Assembly (NCBI RefSeq): GCF_020921035.1
Contig: NC_063155.1
Span: 9,781,001 to 9,845,000 of the forward strand
Source: Rhodamnia argentea
Lineage: Eukaryota > Streptophyta > Magnoliopsida > Myrtales > Myrtaceae
DNA: 64,000 bases
Direction of reading: 5' to 3'
The notes beneath the pieces are model-generated. The model made no database searches. It worked only from the letters and a program-made list of their open reading frames with translations, and was not told the DNA's origin. Positions within the stretch are counted from its first letter, which is position 1; each line of letters starts with the position of its first letter. The position numbers and the translations under genes are program-made. This document shows, piece by piece, positions 25,901 to 38,468 of this stretch.

Positions 25901-28273
25901 GTTTTGGATGTGGAGGTTTTTGATTTCGATGGTCCATTTGATCAGGCCACTTCTCTGGGGCACGCTGAGATAAATTTTTTGAAGCATACATCCACTGATC
26001 TTGCGGATATGTGGATCTTCCTCGAGGGCAAGCTGGCTCAGTCTGCTCAGTCGAAGTTGCACCTGAGAATCTTTTTGGACAACAACAATGGAGTAGAAAC
26101 GGTTAAGGAGTTTCTAACAAAGATGGAGAAGGAAGTGGGAAAGAAGGTAGGAATTGTTGAGACTCTAGTTTTGATAATGGTTTCTTCAGTTCAGTGATAA
26201 AGACATGTCATTAGTTCGATTTGTGGCACTTGCAGTTGAGTCTGAGGTCACCTCACAGAAATTGTACATTCCAGAAACTGTTCAAGTTGCCACAGGACGA
26301 GTTTCTCATCAGTGATTTTGCCTGTTCACTCAAGAGAAAACTGCCTTTACAGGTTTAATCACATCTGTTGTTAGTGCTTGTACCCTTTACTACAATTGGT
26401 TCTTCTGTGCATAAGAGCCACTCTTGATGTGGTTTCTAACCTTTTTTATGTTTGGATTCTTGGAAGTTACAATTGAATGACAATATGCCAAAAAAGCAGA
26501 AAAGATTTGTAAACCAACATAGATAATTAGAATCTCATAGTGAGTTTTTGGCTCGACCAACTAACTAGACATAAATGCTAGTGAAAAAAAGAGAGCTATA
26601 TTTACCAGACATAAGGAAGTTTTTGAGCATTGCTTTGTGACTACTGTTAGGCCTCAATGCCGTGGGCTCATATGCATGATGTTGTTATGTGTTAGTTTAT
26701 CTGATTTGCTGGCCAGTATGTTCTCTTTTTATTTGGGTGCCAATATGTTCAATTAGCTTATCATTGTCTTCTTGCATGACGTTTATCCCATAAGCAAGTA
26801 CGCCTAGCTTAGATTTTGTATAAATGATTTATGTAGGGCCGCCTTTTCCTATCTTCAAGGATTGTCGGGTTTTATGCCAATTTGTTTGGTCATAAAACCA
26901 GGTTTTTCTTTCTCTGGGAAGACATTGAAGATATTCAAGTGCTTCCACCGTCATTCGGTTCTATGGGTAGTCCATCCCTTGTCTTCCTTTTGCGTAAGGG
27001 TCGAGGTATGGATGCGAGGCACGGCGCAAAGTCTCAAGACGAAGAAGGCGGGCTTAGGTTCCATTTTCAATCATTTGTATCGTTTAATTCAGCCAGCAGG
27101 TATTGGTGCTACATAGTACTTCTGTAAAAGAATTCAATTACCGGAAGTGGGAGGTGATCAATCGTGATTTTCGGTGGATAGGACAATTGTGGCCCTGTGG
27201 CGGACTCGAGTTATGACGCCTGAGCAAACAGAGCAGATTGCCAAAGAGCAGCATGATCAAGAAAGCTCGTCTGTGTTGGATGATGCAGCGGCGATTCTGG
27301 ATACAGAAGATGCAGACATGTCCAAAATCTACTCCGCTGAACTCCCTATTGCGGTAAGCAGACAAATCTTTCCCAATTTCGCTTTGTAGTATTGGCTTTC
27401 AACATCTCCCTTCGATGAACCAAGAGGTGTCGATTTGTTCAAACCTTGGATCTTGGGCCGACAAAAAGTGAATTCCTATGAAATTCATGAGGCCCTATCT
27501 CATGTAGATTCACTCCCCAACTAATGGAGATCAATGACATTTTCTTTTCCTGATGTGTTGCTGGCCGCTGCTTGGATGACTACATTGGATGACATTTCGA
27601 GCGACGTGCAGATGAGCTCCTTGATGGAGCTATTTGGTGGAGGGAAGGAGGAGTATCGAATCATGGAAAAATCCGGCTGCCTCAATTATTCGGCTACTGA
27701 ATGGGAATCTGTGCAGCCCGGTACCTTCGAGCGCTCGGTGTCGTACAAATTCAATCGCTACATCTCGATATTTGGAGGGGAAGTCACCAGCACGCAGCGA
27801 AAAGTTTCTACCGATGATGGTTGGACAGTCAATGAGGTCATGGCCCTCCACAATATCCCATTTGAAGAGAATTATCGAGTACGTCTTAGGTCCTTATTTT
27901 TCCCCGTTCTCTTTTGGGATCGATCGCCTTCTTTTGGACACTCGAAGCCTTTCATTCAATTCCTCTGTCAAAGTCTCCTGTCATTGCTTTTCTTCCAGCT
28001 GCTTGGCTACCGAACATCTTGTCTGATAAGCCTGAAAATTTCATTTTGCTGTACTTGCAGGTGCGGGTAACGTACCAGATCGAGGAATCAGGCCAAAATC
28101 ACAGCTCCTGCAAGTGTGATGTCTTTGTTCACATCATCTGGTTCAGGAGCACCAAGTTCCAGCACAGGATTACGCGCAACATAACCAGTAAATTGTCCCA
28201 GAGATCAAAGGACATTTTCGAGCTAGTAGAGAGAGAAACTCTCTTAGCGACGCGTCTTCTCAAGTCCGCTTGA
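22985..28273 (+). CDS. C2 and GRAM (VASt) domain-containing protein
   Basis: Nine exons fit in phase: 22985-23333, 24314-25498, 25596-25778, 25863-26146, 26236-26352, 26837-27099, 27182-27353, 27612-27878, 28061-28273, giving 1010 aa, close to the usual 1020 or so. Order: C2 domain (about 1-105), VASt-like domain (about 240-410), hydrophobic segments (about 445-505), second C2 (about 512-660; DVEVFDFDGPFD), GRAM (about 670-795; GHKTRFFFLWEDI), second VASt (about 853-1000). The family (Arabidopsis At1g03370/At5g50170 type) is thought to bind membranes and lipids, with the hydrophobic part possibly an anchor. The start ATG opens the first C2 strand MRLYVYVLEAKGLP. No defect is seen. Intron 1 is the longest (980 bases). 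The biochemical function is inferred. Confidence 0.92.
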
Positions 28274-29277
28274 CAGGTACCCCGACCCTTACAAAAATGA
28301 CTGTATCATCAAGTCAATGAGAGATGTCGTTTGCGTTGTCATAGTCCTTTTTCTTCTTTCTTGATTGAATAGGAAGAGCTGGTAAGTGTGACGGAATGAG
28401 CCGAAACAGCTAACTCAGTCATGCTCTAACTCGGTAGGTCGCAACTACTGAGTTCTGCTCTTCACCATCTTCCAGGCAGCGGTTATGGGGATTGTCGTTT
28501 TGCTCGGCAGCTTGATTCTGTACTCACGGTAGAATGCTGTCGAATGCCGCCTGGTCTGGTTCAGTTTTCTGTCTAGATCAATAGGATTGTTTTCCTAGAC
28601 TGCAATTCCTGTTGTACCCGGAACTCTGTAGTGTCTTGTCTTGTTTGTTTGACACGTTTAGCTTGATGAATCGAATACCGCCAATTCGATCCGAACCAGG
28701 AGGAGAGGAGAGAGCCGAACCGTTTCGGACCTTGTTCCGAAAGTCCTGTGGTACACGCTGGTCTTGAGCGTGCAGAAAAAACAAAAAACAAAAAACATAG
28801 GACAACGGTGGCTAGGTACACAAACTTTCAAAGAATTATGAACGTTGCGGGACGAAATGTCCTGGTCTGACCGAGAGAAGGGTCAATGATAACTTGATAA
28901 GCATGTCGTGCTCCTCTTATCCCCCGGGCCCTATCACTCATCCTATCTGCAGCATACTTGGCGGCCATTTTCTAAACCCAAATGAGGGGAGAAGCGAGAT
29001 ATCTCCATTTCCAAGCGGGGTCCATCTTCTCCAAGAGTCAAGAAACATCATCGGCTAAAAGATTGGCTTGAGGGAAAGGGAGGTGAGCTTGCGGTCTTCT
29101 TCTCAGGTGGGGACCACAAGCCGGCCGGCGAGAACCCAAGTTTTCGATATTTATGACTTGGCCCATCTTTTTGTTCGGTTGCGAACTTCGAAAAAAAAAT
29201 CGCTTTTTAATTTGTGGACGAGTTTCTAAACAGATAAATGCGTTTGATAATGACACAAAATCTCTATTTTTTTTGCG

Positions 29278-29430
29278 GACGGCGGCCGATGGACTATGAT
29301 TGGTGGAGGGCGGACCGGCGAATTGAGGGATGGCGAATCGGCGATCGGGGGACGGCGGACCGACGAATTGAGGGACGGAAGACTGGTGGTCCGGTGGCCG
29401 GCGGATTGAAGAAACAGCGCCGACGTATTG
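29278..29430. repeat. Degenerate G-rich minisatellite-like repeat
   Basis: The words GGCGGACCGGCGAATTGAGG, GGCGAATCGGCGATCGGGG and GGCGGACCGACGAATTGAGG recur within about 150 bases. It reads through in several frames on both strands without a known protein. Confidence 0.55.
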
Positions 29431-29804
29431 GAGAACCGATGGACGGCAGCGAGGAGATGTAGATGACATTGTGAGAGAGAGGGAGTGAAAGACAAAGAAA
29501 TTTTTTTTTATTTCTCATTTTTATTAACTGGAGTTGGAAATCACATTTGATCCTAAACAGTTGACAAAAGGCAAGGGATTGTAAAACTTTCCAAAAGCAG
29601 GGGCAAAGGGCTCAAAAGGAAAGGATAGCCCCCGCCAACCAATAAAGCTGACGTGGCGCTGACAAAGCATTCCCCCCAAGGGTGAAGGTCAGTCATCGGT
29701 TAGAAATCTGGTGCGCCCTTTTCGGCTCACCGCCACGCCCGCCTTCTTCCTCTAACAAACGCAACACTATCCCCTTCTTCTTCTTCTTCTTCTTCCTGCT
29801 CAAA

Positions 29805-29806
<2 letters not shown>

Positions 29807-29837
<31 letters not shown>
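29807..29837. repeat. (CT)n microsatellite in PIRL 5' leader
   Basis: About fifteen CT units follow a (CTT)n tract, roughly 110 bases before the start codon. Confidence 0.85.
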
Positions 29838-29841
<4 letters not shown>

Positions 29842-29949
29842 CTCTCTCCATCTCTTCATCTTCCTCCATAACCAGCCACTCTCGCACCTTCGAATTCTCG
29901 CGAAGCCACCACCCAAGACCTTCTTCCCTCAGCTCTCCCGCCTCCGACG

Positions 29950-32840
29950 ATGGACCCGAACCCGAAGACCCACCCGGTTCTCTCCTACGTCATGGCCCGC
30001 CTCCCCTCCATGGGCCCTCGCTTCACCCCTCCTGGCCCCTCCGATCCCTTCTCCGCCGTCGACATCGAGCAGCCTCCTCCGCCGCCGCCGCCGCCTCCGC
30101 CAGACCCCTCCTCGGCGTCGTCGTCGTCGTCGTCGTCGTCCTGTCCGCCCCAGATCACCGACCAGATGCCCCACCTCGCCCACCCCAAGCTCTTCGCCTC
30201 CATGGCCAACGCCGTCGCCGACGTCGCCCAGACCCGATCCGTGCTCAAGACCCTCGGCGACCGCCCCGACCACGAGGCCGTCGACATTGCCCGGTCGAAG
30301 CTCGTCCAGGTCGAGTCCGCCCTGTCGAAGAAGCTCGAGGAGATCGTGCTCTCCCCGCGGCCTCACGACGTCGACCGGCTCGAGTGGCGAGCCCACCTGG
30401 CGGAGAAGGAGAGGGAGTGCCGCGAGGCGGCGGAGAGGGAGAAGAGCGCGCACAGGGCGGTGATCTCGCTCGACGAGTTGCACGAGTCGTACGCGAGGTT
30501 GTTGAGGGAGGCGGAGGAGAGGTTGGTGAAGATGTACGAGTCTGTCGTCGTGGATAAAAATGATGGGAAGTGCGATGTGAATGTGGGAGAGGAGGTGAAC
30601 GAAGAGGTCGTGGGGATATTGCAGGAGGGGAGGGGAATGGAGGCTTGGACAGGGTTGATTTGTCTGGGAGGAGGTTGCGGTTCTTGCCGGAGGCGTTCGG
30701 TCAGATTCTTGGATTGGTCGTGCTTAATTTGTCAAATAATCAGCTTGAGGTTCGTTTCGTGAATTGGGTGATTCATTGGCTTTGTTTTGTTGATGATGTT
30801 TGTACTTTTTATGACTCTGTGCTAAATGAAAGATGTGGCCTGTACTCATTCTTACACCCTCTGTTGATTCTGCTCAAAAGAACATTGGCACATGTTTCTT
30901 GAGTGCAATCTGTGGATTGAGTCTATTCTATTTCATTCTTTGCTTTCAGGTTGTGAAGCTACTATTCTTGTTTAGGCACCATTGTATGCACATTTTATAT
31001 TGAATTCTGGCATACGAATAGTAGTGTCGTTTCTTTTGTGAGAAAAGTTCCTGGAGAGATTGTTTGGGACTTGGGAGTTTAGAGGGAAGTAATGTTAGCC
31101 AGAATGAATTTGTTAGATGTTAACTTGTAAATTGTGTGGTTAAAGCCAATATTGGTTTTCATTTTTATGAATTGCGCATAGATTGTGTTTACTGGGGCTA
31201 CGATCCATGCAGATTAGCTTAACTGGTACTTTCTTCCCTGAATCAGATATCATGTGTACTGTGTGCTAGAACTGCCTTGTTGAATGGATGGTTGACAATA
31301 AAGACACCCTCTTTTGTTATGGCTCTTCAGTCTCTATCCTATAATATTTGGTGCATGTTGTTTTTATTCACTTGCCAACATAACGCCTAGTTATGTACCA
31401 AGAACTTGTCAAATTGCACCCTCATTATTCTCATGCATTGAGTCATTGACCCCTTAATTGCTTGAGGCAAGAGTGGGCTGCAGAAGATCGATCCAAATTA
31501 TTGGGGCTCCACCAAGAATGTTTAATAGAAATCGACGACTTCATCATGTATTCTATTATACAATAAAATCCACCTTAATGCTTGTAAGTTGCACTATGTA
31601 CATCTTTCTCCCTTCCTCCTTTGTACGCATGGGTTAGCGATAATAAGTAGGGGAACCATCTTTTTTTGCCATAAGATAATATTCCCAATTCTTTTGCAAC
31701 ATAGAAAGGAATTTCCCCAGTCTCCACACACAGGGAATATCAATTTTTGATTGCATAATGCATCCATGAGAACATATTGTGTGTAACATGTCTTTTATGA
31801 CCAAGCAATACTAAGAATTAACTACAGCTCTGGAATCCCTGCTTGGAAGGATGAAAATTCTAGAATGATGAGCTTTCGAACAATGTGCATTTGATGTGTT
31901 AGTTTTTTTTTTTTTTTTTTTTCTGACTTCTCAATTGCTGGCAGATCATTCCTGACTCCATAGCTGGGTTAGCAAATCTGGAGGAGCTTAACGTTTCCTC
32001 AAATCTCTTGGGGTCTCTGCCAGACTCAATTGGGCTGCTGCAGAAGCTTAAAATTCTCAACGTATCAAGCAACAAACTTACTTCCTTACCGGACAGTATC
32101 TGTCACTGCAGGTAATGCCAACTTTCAGCATGAAATTTGACATTGTTTATGATTGTATTTGCCGTAATATCTGATCTTGTCTTGCCTGCCTTAGATCATT
32201 GGTGGAGCTGGATGTGAGTTTCAACAATCTCACTTACTTGCCAACCAACATTGGTTATGAGTTGCCCAATCTACAGAGGCTTTGTATCCAGTATAACAAG
32301 ATCCGTTCGTTACCAACTTCTGTCTGTGAAATGTACTCTTTGCGGCATCTGGATGCTCACTTCAATGAGCTTCGTGGACTACCAGCTGCTATTGGGAAAT
32401 TGACAAACCTTGAGCTTCTTAATCTGAGCAGTAATTTTAGCGACCTGACAGAACTTCCCGACACATTTGGGGACTTGACAAACCTCAAGGAGCTTGATCT
32501 AAGCAACAACCAGATTCATGCTCTTCCGGACACATTCGGTCGGCTTGACAACTTGGCCAAGCTTAATCTGGACGAGAATCCCCTAGTAATACCCCCGGTG
32601 GAAATTGTCAAAGAGGGGGTTGAAGCTGTGAAGGTATTCATGGCTAAGAGATGGTTTGACATTCTCGTGGAGGAAGAGAGGAGGAGCATGCTTGAAGTGA
32701 AAGAACCGGCACAAACTGGTTGGTTGACACGCAGCACCTCTTGGTTGAATGATGTTGTTTCGGGTGTTTCGGGGAGTGTGTCTGGATATTTGGGCTCCCC
32801 CAGGACTCCAAGGGACCCCTATCTTGATCAGCAACTATGA
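29950..32840 (+). CDS. PIRL9: Plant intracellular Ras-group-related LRR protein, PIRL9/PIRL1-like, with a one-base frameshift
   Basis: Exons are 29950-30749, 31945-32111 and 32195-32840. The start [20 protein letters not shown] and end [11 protein letters not shown] match Arabidopsis PIRL9. The N-terminal half has Pro- and Ser-runs and an acidic coiled region. About ten leucine-rich repeats follow ([37 protein letters not shown]). PIRLs are cytosolic LRR proteins; PIRL1 and PIRL9 are reported to matter for pollen. Oddity: the frame open from 29950 ends in a missense tail, while the LRR frame is shifted by one base. The break lies in the G-rich tract at about 30624-30636. Exon-exon phase also demands the missing base. 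Either an assembly error or a real null allele. Confidence 0.85.
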
Positions 32841-34236
32841 TTAGGGGATTGAAGGATTCTCTTAAGTTACTCGCCATCCTGTGATGGCATGAGATCTGAT
32901 GAAAGAGCGAAAAGATCAGATGTAAGCTGCAGATTATTCTAATATTTCTACCTTGAGAAAAGGAGAAAGCTCGGAAGTTTTGCTCTCCTTGAGGTACATT
33001 TTAATGAGGAGTTATGCAGGAAACAACTGGTCGCAAAAAGCCGCTGCATGATTCGTTTTGGAAGGTATCATCTCATGGATGTAAAATCGAAGTCGGCAGG
33101 AAGTTTCAGGCTGCTTTTAGTGCAGATACTTTTCCTAGCGTTTTTTTCGCATAAGAGTAAAGCTCTTGTAATGAAATTTTCTCTAATGGCTGGTGACATC
33201 TACTGGTGCTTTGCAAGCAATGTCTTTCTTTACCATTGCTGTTTTTTGGGTTTCTCGATTTGGTATTTCAGTTGTTTCTGATTTTGTCAAGAACAAGTGA
33301 CGGTGGTCAGTAAAAACGGGTTCTGATCATTTTTTTTTTTATCAGGGACAAAGTTATTCATACAGAATGTTGTAACTTCATGTACAAGCTGATCCCTAGC
33401 AGGAAATGCTGTGAAGTAAGTTATAAAGGTCCTCGTCATGAAATACAGAATAGCAAGGTTTGGCCCCACCGGTCGTTGGAAGTATAAGAAATACATACCG
33501 TGTCTCGATACGCTGGCGGGGTTTCTATTCTAAAACCCTCTTCTTAGTATAATAATCTGGGTTACCTATTTTGCACTTCATACGATGATCTTGAGTCATG
33601 AGCGGGATAAATGAATTTATTTGGATAGGACTATTTATGATTTGATTCAAACCCGTTCCGACCCACTTATTTGATGGGTCTACGTTACAGACTAGGTTTC
33701 AATGTACAAGTTGAAATCAACCTCTCGGGTCCAATCTGATGCTGTACTGTGGGGCATGGAGAGGAATGATTTCTTTTAAGGACTTGTTATTCTTGAGGCG
33801 AAGTAAGCACGAGATCTAAGTCGCTCTACCGACGCGATGATTTCTTTTAAGGCCTTGCTATTCTTGAGGCGAAGTAAGCACGAGATCTAAGTCGCTCTGC
33901 CGACGAGAGCGAACGAAGACCGCACGGCATGGGAGGGAAGGAAACGTTGAATATGGGCAAGAAGAACTCTTTACAGTGAAGGAGTTACGCATTTCCCATG
34001 AAGGCGAGAGGCATTTTGTGAAAAAGAAGAAGAAGAAGCTGGTCGCCAACCTCCCCATGTGGGCACATGTCTCCCCCATTCCTTCCCACTTACCTCAATC
34101 ATGTCTCATACTTAATCAAACTCAATCAACAATCCTTAATCTCTTTCATTACAAATCATAAGCACCACACGGAGCTGCTCCTCCTCCTCCTCCACCTCCG
34201 CTACCGCTGCCGCGCCGTCATCACATCCATTTCGAC
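32841..34236. other. 3' flank of PIRL gene and intergenic
   Basis: No gene is recognised. It holds a 71-bp tandem duplication (33767-33908). The remainder is ordinary AT-rich sequence. Confidence 0.55.
33767..33908. repeat. 71-bp tandem duplication
   Basis: TGATTTCTTTTAAGG is followed by TTCTTGAGGCGAAGTAAGCA in both units (33767 and 33838). The units differ at a few positions only. Confidence 0.9.
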
Positions 34237-34624
34237 ATGAACTCGACGAACATTGACTTCCACGAAACAAAGATGACGAGGACGACGTGTCTCCTCATTC
34301 TTGATATTCTTCCACGCTCTCTTGTACTCCATCTCCATCAACACTGGCTGGTTGGCCCTGAGCGCTTCCGTCCTCCCGGTCGTAGGGGTCTTATTAACCG
34401 TCGTGTTGCTGGTCATCGCAGCTCGGGCCACGCTGATGACATGGATCACCGTCCTGGTGCTACTCGCCTTCTCAGGGAAGTGCCGCCGGTTCCTTGCTCT
34501 CCAAGGAAGGAAGATCACCGCCGATGTCACCGTGGACGTGGTCAAGGTTGTTTTCCGAGGGAAGGGACTGGTTGCTTTGGTTTGTGCAACCTTCCTCAGC
34601 TTCCTGCTCATCATATCTCGGTGA
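34237..34624 (+). CDS. Small membrane protein ORF, apparently frameshifted near its start
   Basis: A frame ending at 34624 encodes about 105 residues with two strongly hydrophobic segments (LALSASVLPVVGVLLTVVLL and LVALVCATFLSFLLII) around a basic loop (GKCRRFLALQGRKITADV). It resembles small uncharacterised plant membrane proteins. It has no ATG. The good ATG at 34237 is in another frame, and one extra base near 34273-34280 would link the two. Alternatively the start codon was lost (TTG at 34301). It ends 170 bases from the end of the convergent raffinose-synthase-family gene. Function unknown; it may be a pseudogene. Confidence 0.4.
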
Positions 34625-34793
34625 TCTGATTTTAGATGGATTCTACATTTTTGTGTATGGGCAGATTTCATCTTTTCTATAGTAATTTCCTCCAAGACTT
34701 CCAAGCCAGCCGTATTCATTCCCATTGCAACAGATTTCATGATAATACAATGTTCTGCACTGTCCAAAGCCACAAATTTGCCAAAAGCTGAGA

Positions 34794-37700
34794 CTAATAC
34801 ACAAAAGCAATGGTTCTCAAGGTGCATTCCGGTGGAAGAGTTATGGTTAGCATCCCGTTTTCGGCATTGTACCCGACATCTTCTTCCTTCCCATCGATGC
34901 TACAAGACCTCGGTTTTGAATTGGAGTAGGCACCGAACCGTCCGCACCCTCTTGCCCGAATCTCAATCTTATGCCCAGATGAGCAGAGGGAGCTGTTCAT
35001 TGCTTCAACTGCTCCACCAGAGTTGTACATGTCCAGTAAACCGAGCGGAGCGAATTGATGTTTCTCGTCAAATACCTGTTTGGAAGAAAATGGATATCAC
35101 ATAATTCAGGCTGATCCATCCCTACTCCAATGATTTAGATCTCATGTGAATATACAAAAGATTATGCATTTAAGGGAAGCCCTGCAAGAATCACTGACCC
35201 TTATAGGAGACACAGTATATACTTCAAATCCTAGAAATCTTAAGGTCACTTCAAGGCTCCCTTCCTTTGGCATTCTTGACAGTACCCCTACAGTACAACA
35301 TAGTACATAGCTAGAAGACTAATTCGTGAAAAGGAAACTTATCTAACAGTATCTGAAGCTCAACTTGTAAGTGGAACCTGTAGTATATGAGTAGAGTGCA
35401 CAGTCTCCAAGCCAGCCTTCCCTGGCAACCTCGCCAAGGAATTCGACATCTCGAGGACTGACAGCGCCCAATATGATGAAGGGTTCGGATTCTGAAGGCG
35501 GATTGTATGGAGCGCCTCTTATAGGTGGCCAAATTCCGCCTCTCTGGCAATTAAAAACGCCCAAGACGCCCGTTGTTTTGTTCAAGTTCCATATCTTCAT
35601 CAAACTTCAATGGCCCAATTCAGGGTAGTTAATAGATGGCGAATAATCGGGAAATAAGAATAATAATTTGTGTATTTTTGTGGATGATTTTCACCTCCTC
35701 CCATCTGTTACAGGGTCACTGAATAAGCAATCTCGTGTCGGTCGACCGGCATATCTCGCTCTTAAGATTGATCCATCAGGCAGTACTAATCTCTTGATTA
35801 CATGAAAGTCATGTTCACCTGGCTTGTCACTGTATTACCAGTTTTAAGAAAGAAGGTTATAAGCTTCTTTTTAGGCAAAAAATTCTCCATGGAGAATATT
35901 GCTGACATGAATGTTCAATAGCCACCTGACATATACTGCACATCCGCCTATTGCTCTCGCCGCAGCATGGAATTTGGCCGTATAGTGATTGCTCTGAGAC
36001 GATCGCAGAAAGTTAGTTTGGATCCTCACTGGTATAAACATAAACTTGCTTTCGAATGTCACCAATGCAAATAAGGTGAATTTCAATGAACGAGCAGAAG
36101 CCATCTTACATGAAACATGTCCCAATCTGGCACAATTATTTCTCCTGCTAGAAGACACGTGCAGGCAACGCCAGCAATGTGTGTTGTCTGAAATGTCGGC
36201 TCCGTCGGCATGAAATCCTCGGATACTCTAGCGACAGCAACCTTCTTTGCACTGTACAAGATAGGAGTCATTTTAACTCATGTTGTCTGCAACATGTTGC
36301 TTCTTTATGAAGAGATGACGCACCTGTATAAGTAATCTGTGCTCATGCACATAGAGCTGATCAAGCTGATATCCATGAAATTATTGATCACCGATTCCTC
36401 AAGAGCTCCTAAGAATTCTCTGGTCAAGGCAACACGGCCTCCATAACCAGAACCAAGTGTTTCTAATAGATTCTGATCATCTACCTTCACCCCATCAACG
36501 CCACAACTCGTGAGGTAGCGGTGGAAATCGTTATAAAAGTCGCGAATTCTTGAGGGCTCAATGAATGCGACCCCTTCGTCCTCTACACAGAGGATGGTGC
36601 CACAGACGACATGGCTCAAGTTACCGGGTGACTGAACTGGATAAATGATCTTGGCCATGTATTTCTTCATTACCTCCGATGTTGGACTTACCCCGCCCCA
36701 GTAACCTAGTGCCGTATGCCAGGCATAGACATATCTGCAAGTTGTTCCCTAGTCATATTACTAATCTTGAAAACAAGAAGGGGGTCATAATTTTATCAAC
36801 AAGGATCACAATTAAACGAAATAATCTCACTTCACCCCATATTTTTTCTTGATGCTTTTGCAAAACTCCCGGAGTTCGATAGGCTTTCCCTGTCCAGAAC
36901 CCTTGAACTTTTGATTGGCATCGAAATTCATTTGTCTTGACACATATCTGTGAAGCAACATGTGAGAGACCTACTAGCTGATAAGACAAATTGAAGCTAC
37001 AAGATCTCTGCTATATCTGCAGATGTGACTAAATCCAATGAAGAGAGGACTCACTTTAATCCTTCCACATCGGCTAGTTTAACGCTGTCCCTAGTGTCGT
37101 GTAATATGTTTTGCCAACCATCATCTATGACCAACCATTTAGGCGGGAATCCTCCTTCCGACAGACTGCTCCAGAAGGAAAAATTAGGCCAAAGAAGCAC
37201 CAGCTTTATAACCGATAAAATAACATTCGTAAATTACCTTTTGAGGCCATCTTCAATTCCGATTCGGTCGACTGCGTCGTAGAAGGCATCCCAAGTGCTC
37301 CATCCAAGCAGGTCTACTTGCGCAGGGAGCTATCAATGACAATCCAACGAGATTCTTCACTAAAAGTTTATAAAGTTGTACGCATAACTACGAAATTTAA
37401 CAAAAAAATTGGCGATCTTGCAGACCAAAGATTTGTACCTTCTTGTGCTCTATGCAGCTGAAGGTACCTTTATGCTTCTCCAATATCCTATACGAATTAG
37501 CACATCACAGAGTCCCCTTCAGAAATAGATCATTTTCACAGGTTCCCAAATCAAGATCGAACGCCAAAATCCGGGGACAAACCTGACAGATTTCTTGATG
37601 AGATCAAATGGGTTGGTATTGGTGTTGATCATAACAGCTTCTGAGAATTCGGAAGTCTGGACATTGGGATCCCCTAACACAGACATAATCATAATAGTGC

Positions 37701-38468
37701 TCCAGAACAGAATGACATTGGCAACAGTAGAACAAGATGCTGGTTCATTTGAATTCAAACTAACCACTCTCGGCGCAAAACTGGAGTGTATCGGCATCGG
37801 TTCCCTGCAGACTAGTCCTGAATGGTCCATCCAACACGGGCAAAAACAAAACGTAGAAGAGTTCGTCAGCGTCCTCGTCCTCATCCCCTGTGAGCATTGT
37901 CCCTTTAAATCCGCTGGCTGGGGCAGAGGCTTCTCTCGCCTCCAAGAGAAGCATTTGAGTGTCCTCAGGCACTTTGCTGGCAGCATCTCCGAAGTATGGG
38001 ATCATCCACCAGACCTTGAAACCTGAAGAGACTCACGAACCTGTATACCCTGCCATTAAAAGCTTAAAACTGTTTCAGAGGTCAAAGAATCACCATTGAT
38101 GGTTTGGAGATTTCATCACTTATGGAAACATGCAACAGGATCATCGCTATGCAAAGTGAAGCAGTGAACTAACGAGAAGTAATTGACTTGCTTCTTCGCA
38201 TCATCTCAAGATAATCTTAACAGTCTGTCTTCATCATACAAAGACCATAAAGAACAGTGGAAAAAGAAGATACCCATCTGAGAATTCCAATGTTGAAGAC
38301 ATGGCGGCTGCTCGAGCTTCTCGAAGTTGCTCCAACAAAAACAGCCCCATCTTTCAAAGGCGTGAGGGTGATGTTGCGTGCGACTCTGCTCAAGACGACC
38401 TGGTCTCGCACCATGAGACACCCATCTCTGATCTCCCATGGACAAGCAGCAACAGAGAAAGTAGCCAT
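34794..38468 (-). CDS. Raffinose synthase family protein (probable galactinol-sucrose galactosyltransferase, GH36)
   Basis: The family moves galactose from galactinol to sucrose, or hydrolyses such sugars; members include RFS and SIP/alkaline galactosidase types. Fourteen exons fit: 38468-38274, 38014-37765, 37673-37583, 37487-37439, 37329-37238, 37165-37055, 36947-36831, 36734-36324, 36251-36110, 35993-35926, 35829-35695, 35604-35378, 35287-35199, 35075-34794, giving 752 aa, the usual size. Conserved pieces: [44 protein letters not shown] (nucleophile Asp), RVSEDFMP (acid/base Asp), [31 protein letters not shown]. Oddity: the exon 1-2 border that keeps frame drops about ten conserved residues (YRFVSLFRF region, 38015-38049). 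Which sugar it uses cannot be told. Confidence 0.85.

Larger units (their letters stand above)
28274..29949. other. 3' flank of C2-GRAM gene and PIRL promoter region
   Basis: No gene is seen. Between 29278 and 29430 is a short G-rich degenerate repeat (GGCGGACCGGCGAATTGAGG and variants). From 29750 on the sequence is pyrimidine-rich, with (CTT)n followed by a (CT)n tract at about 29807-29837 in the likely 5' leader of the LRR gene. Confidence 0.55.

Noticed and set aside
29929..30483. 184-codon minus-strand frame opposite the PIRL exon 1
   Set aside because: A shadow of a GC-rich coding exon. The plus strand matches the PIRL family in detail.
30580..30640. A micro-intron explaining the PIRL frame change
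   Set aside because: The only GT-AG pairs there would give introns of about 18-32 bases, too short for plant splicing. A single-base indel is simpler.
34201..34827. 208-codon minus-strand open frame over the small membrane ORF
   Set aside because: Low-complexity composition, no family similarity, and it overlaps the end of the raffinose-synthase-family gene in another frame. The plus-strand frame is far more protein-like.
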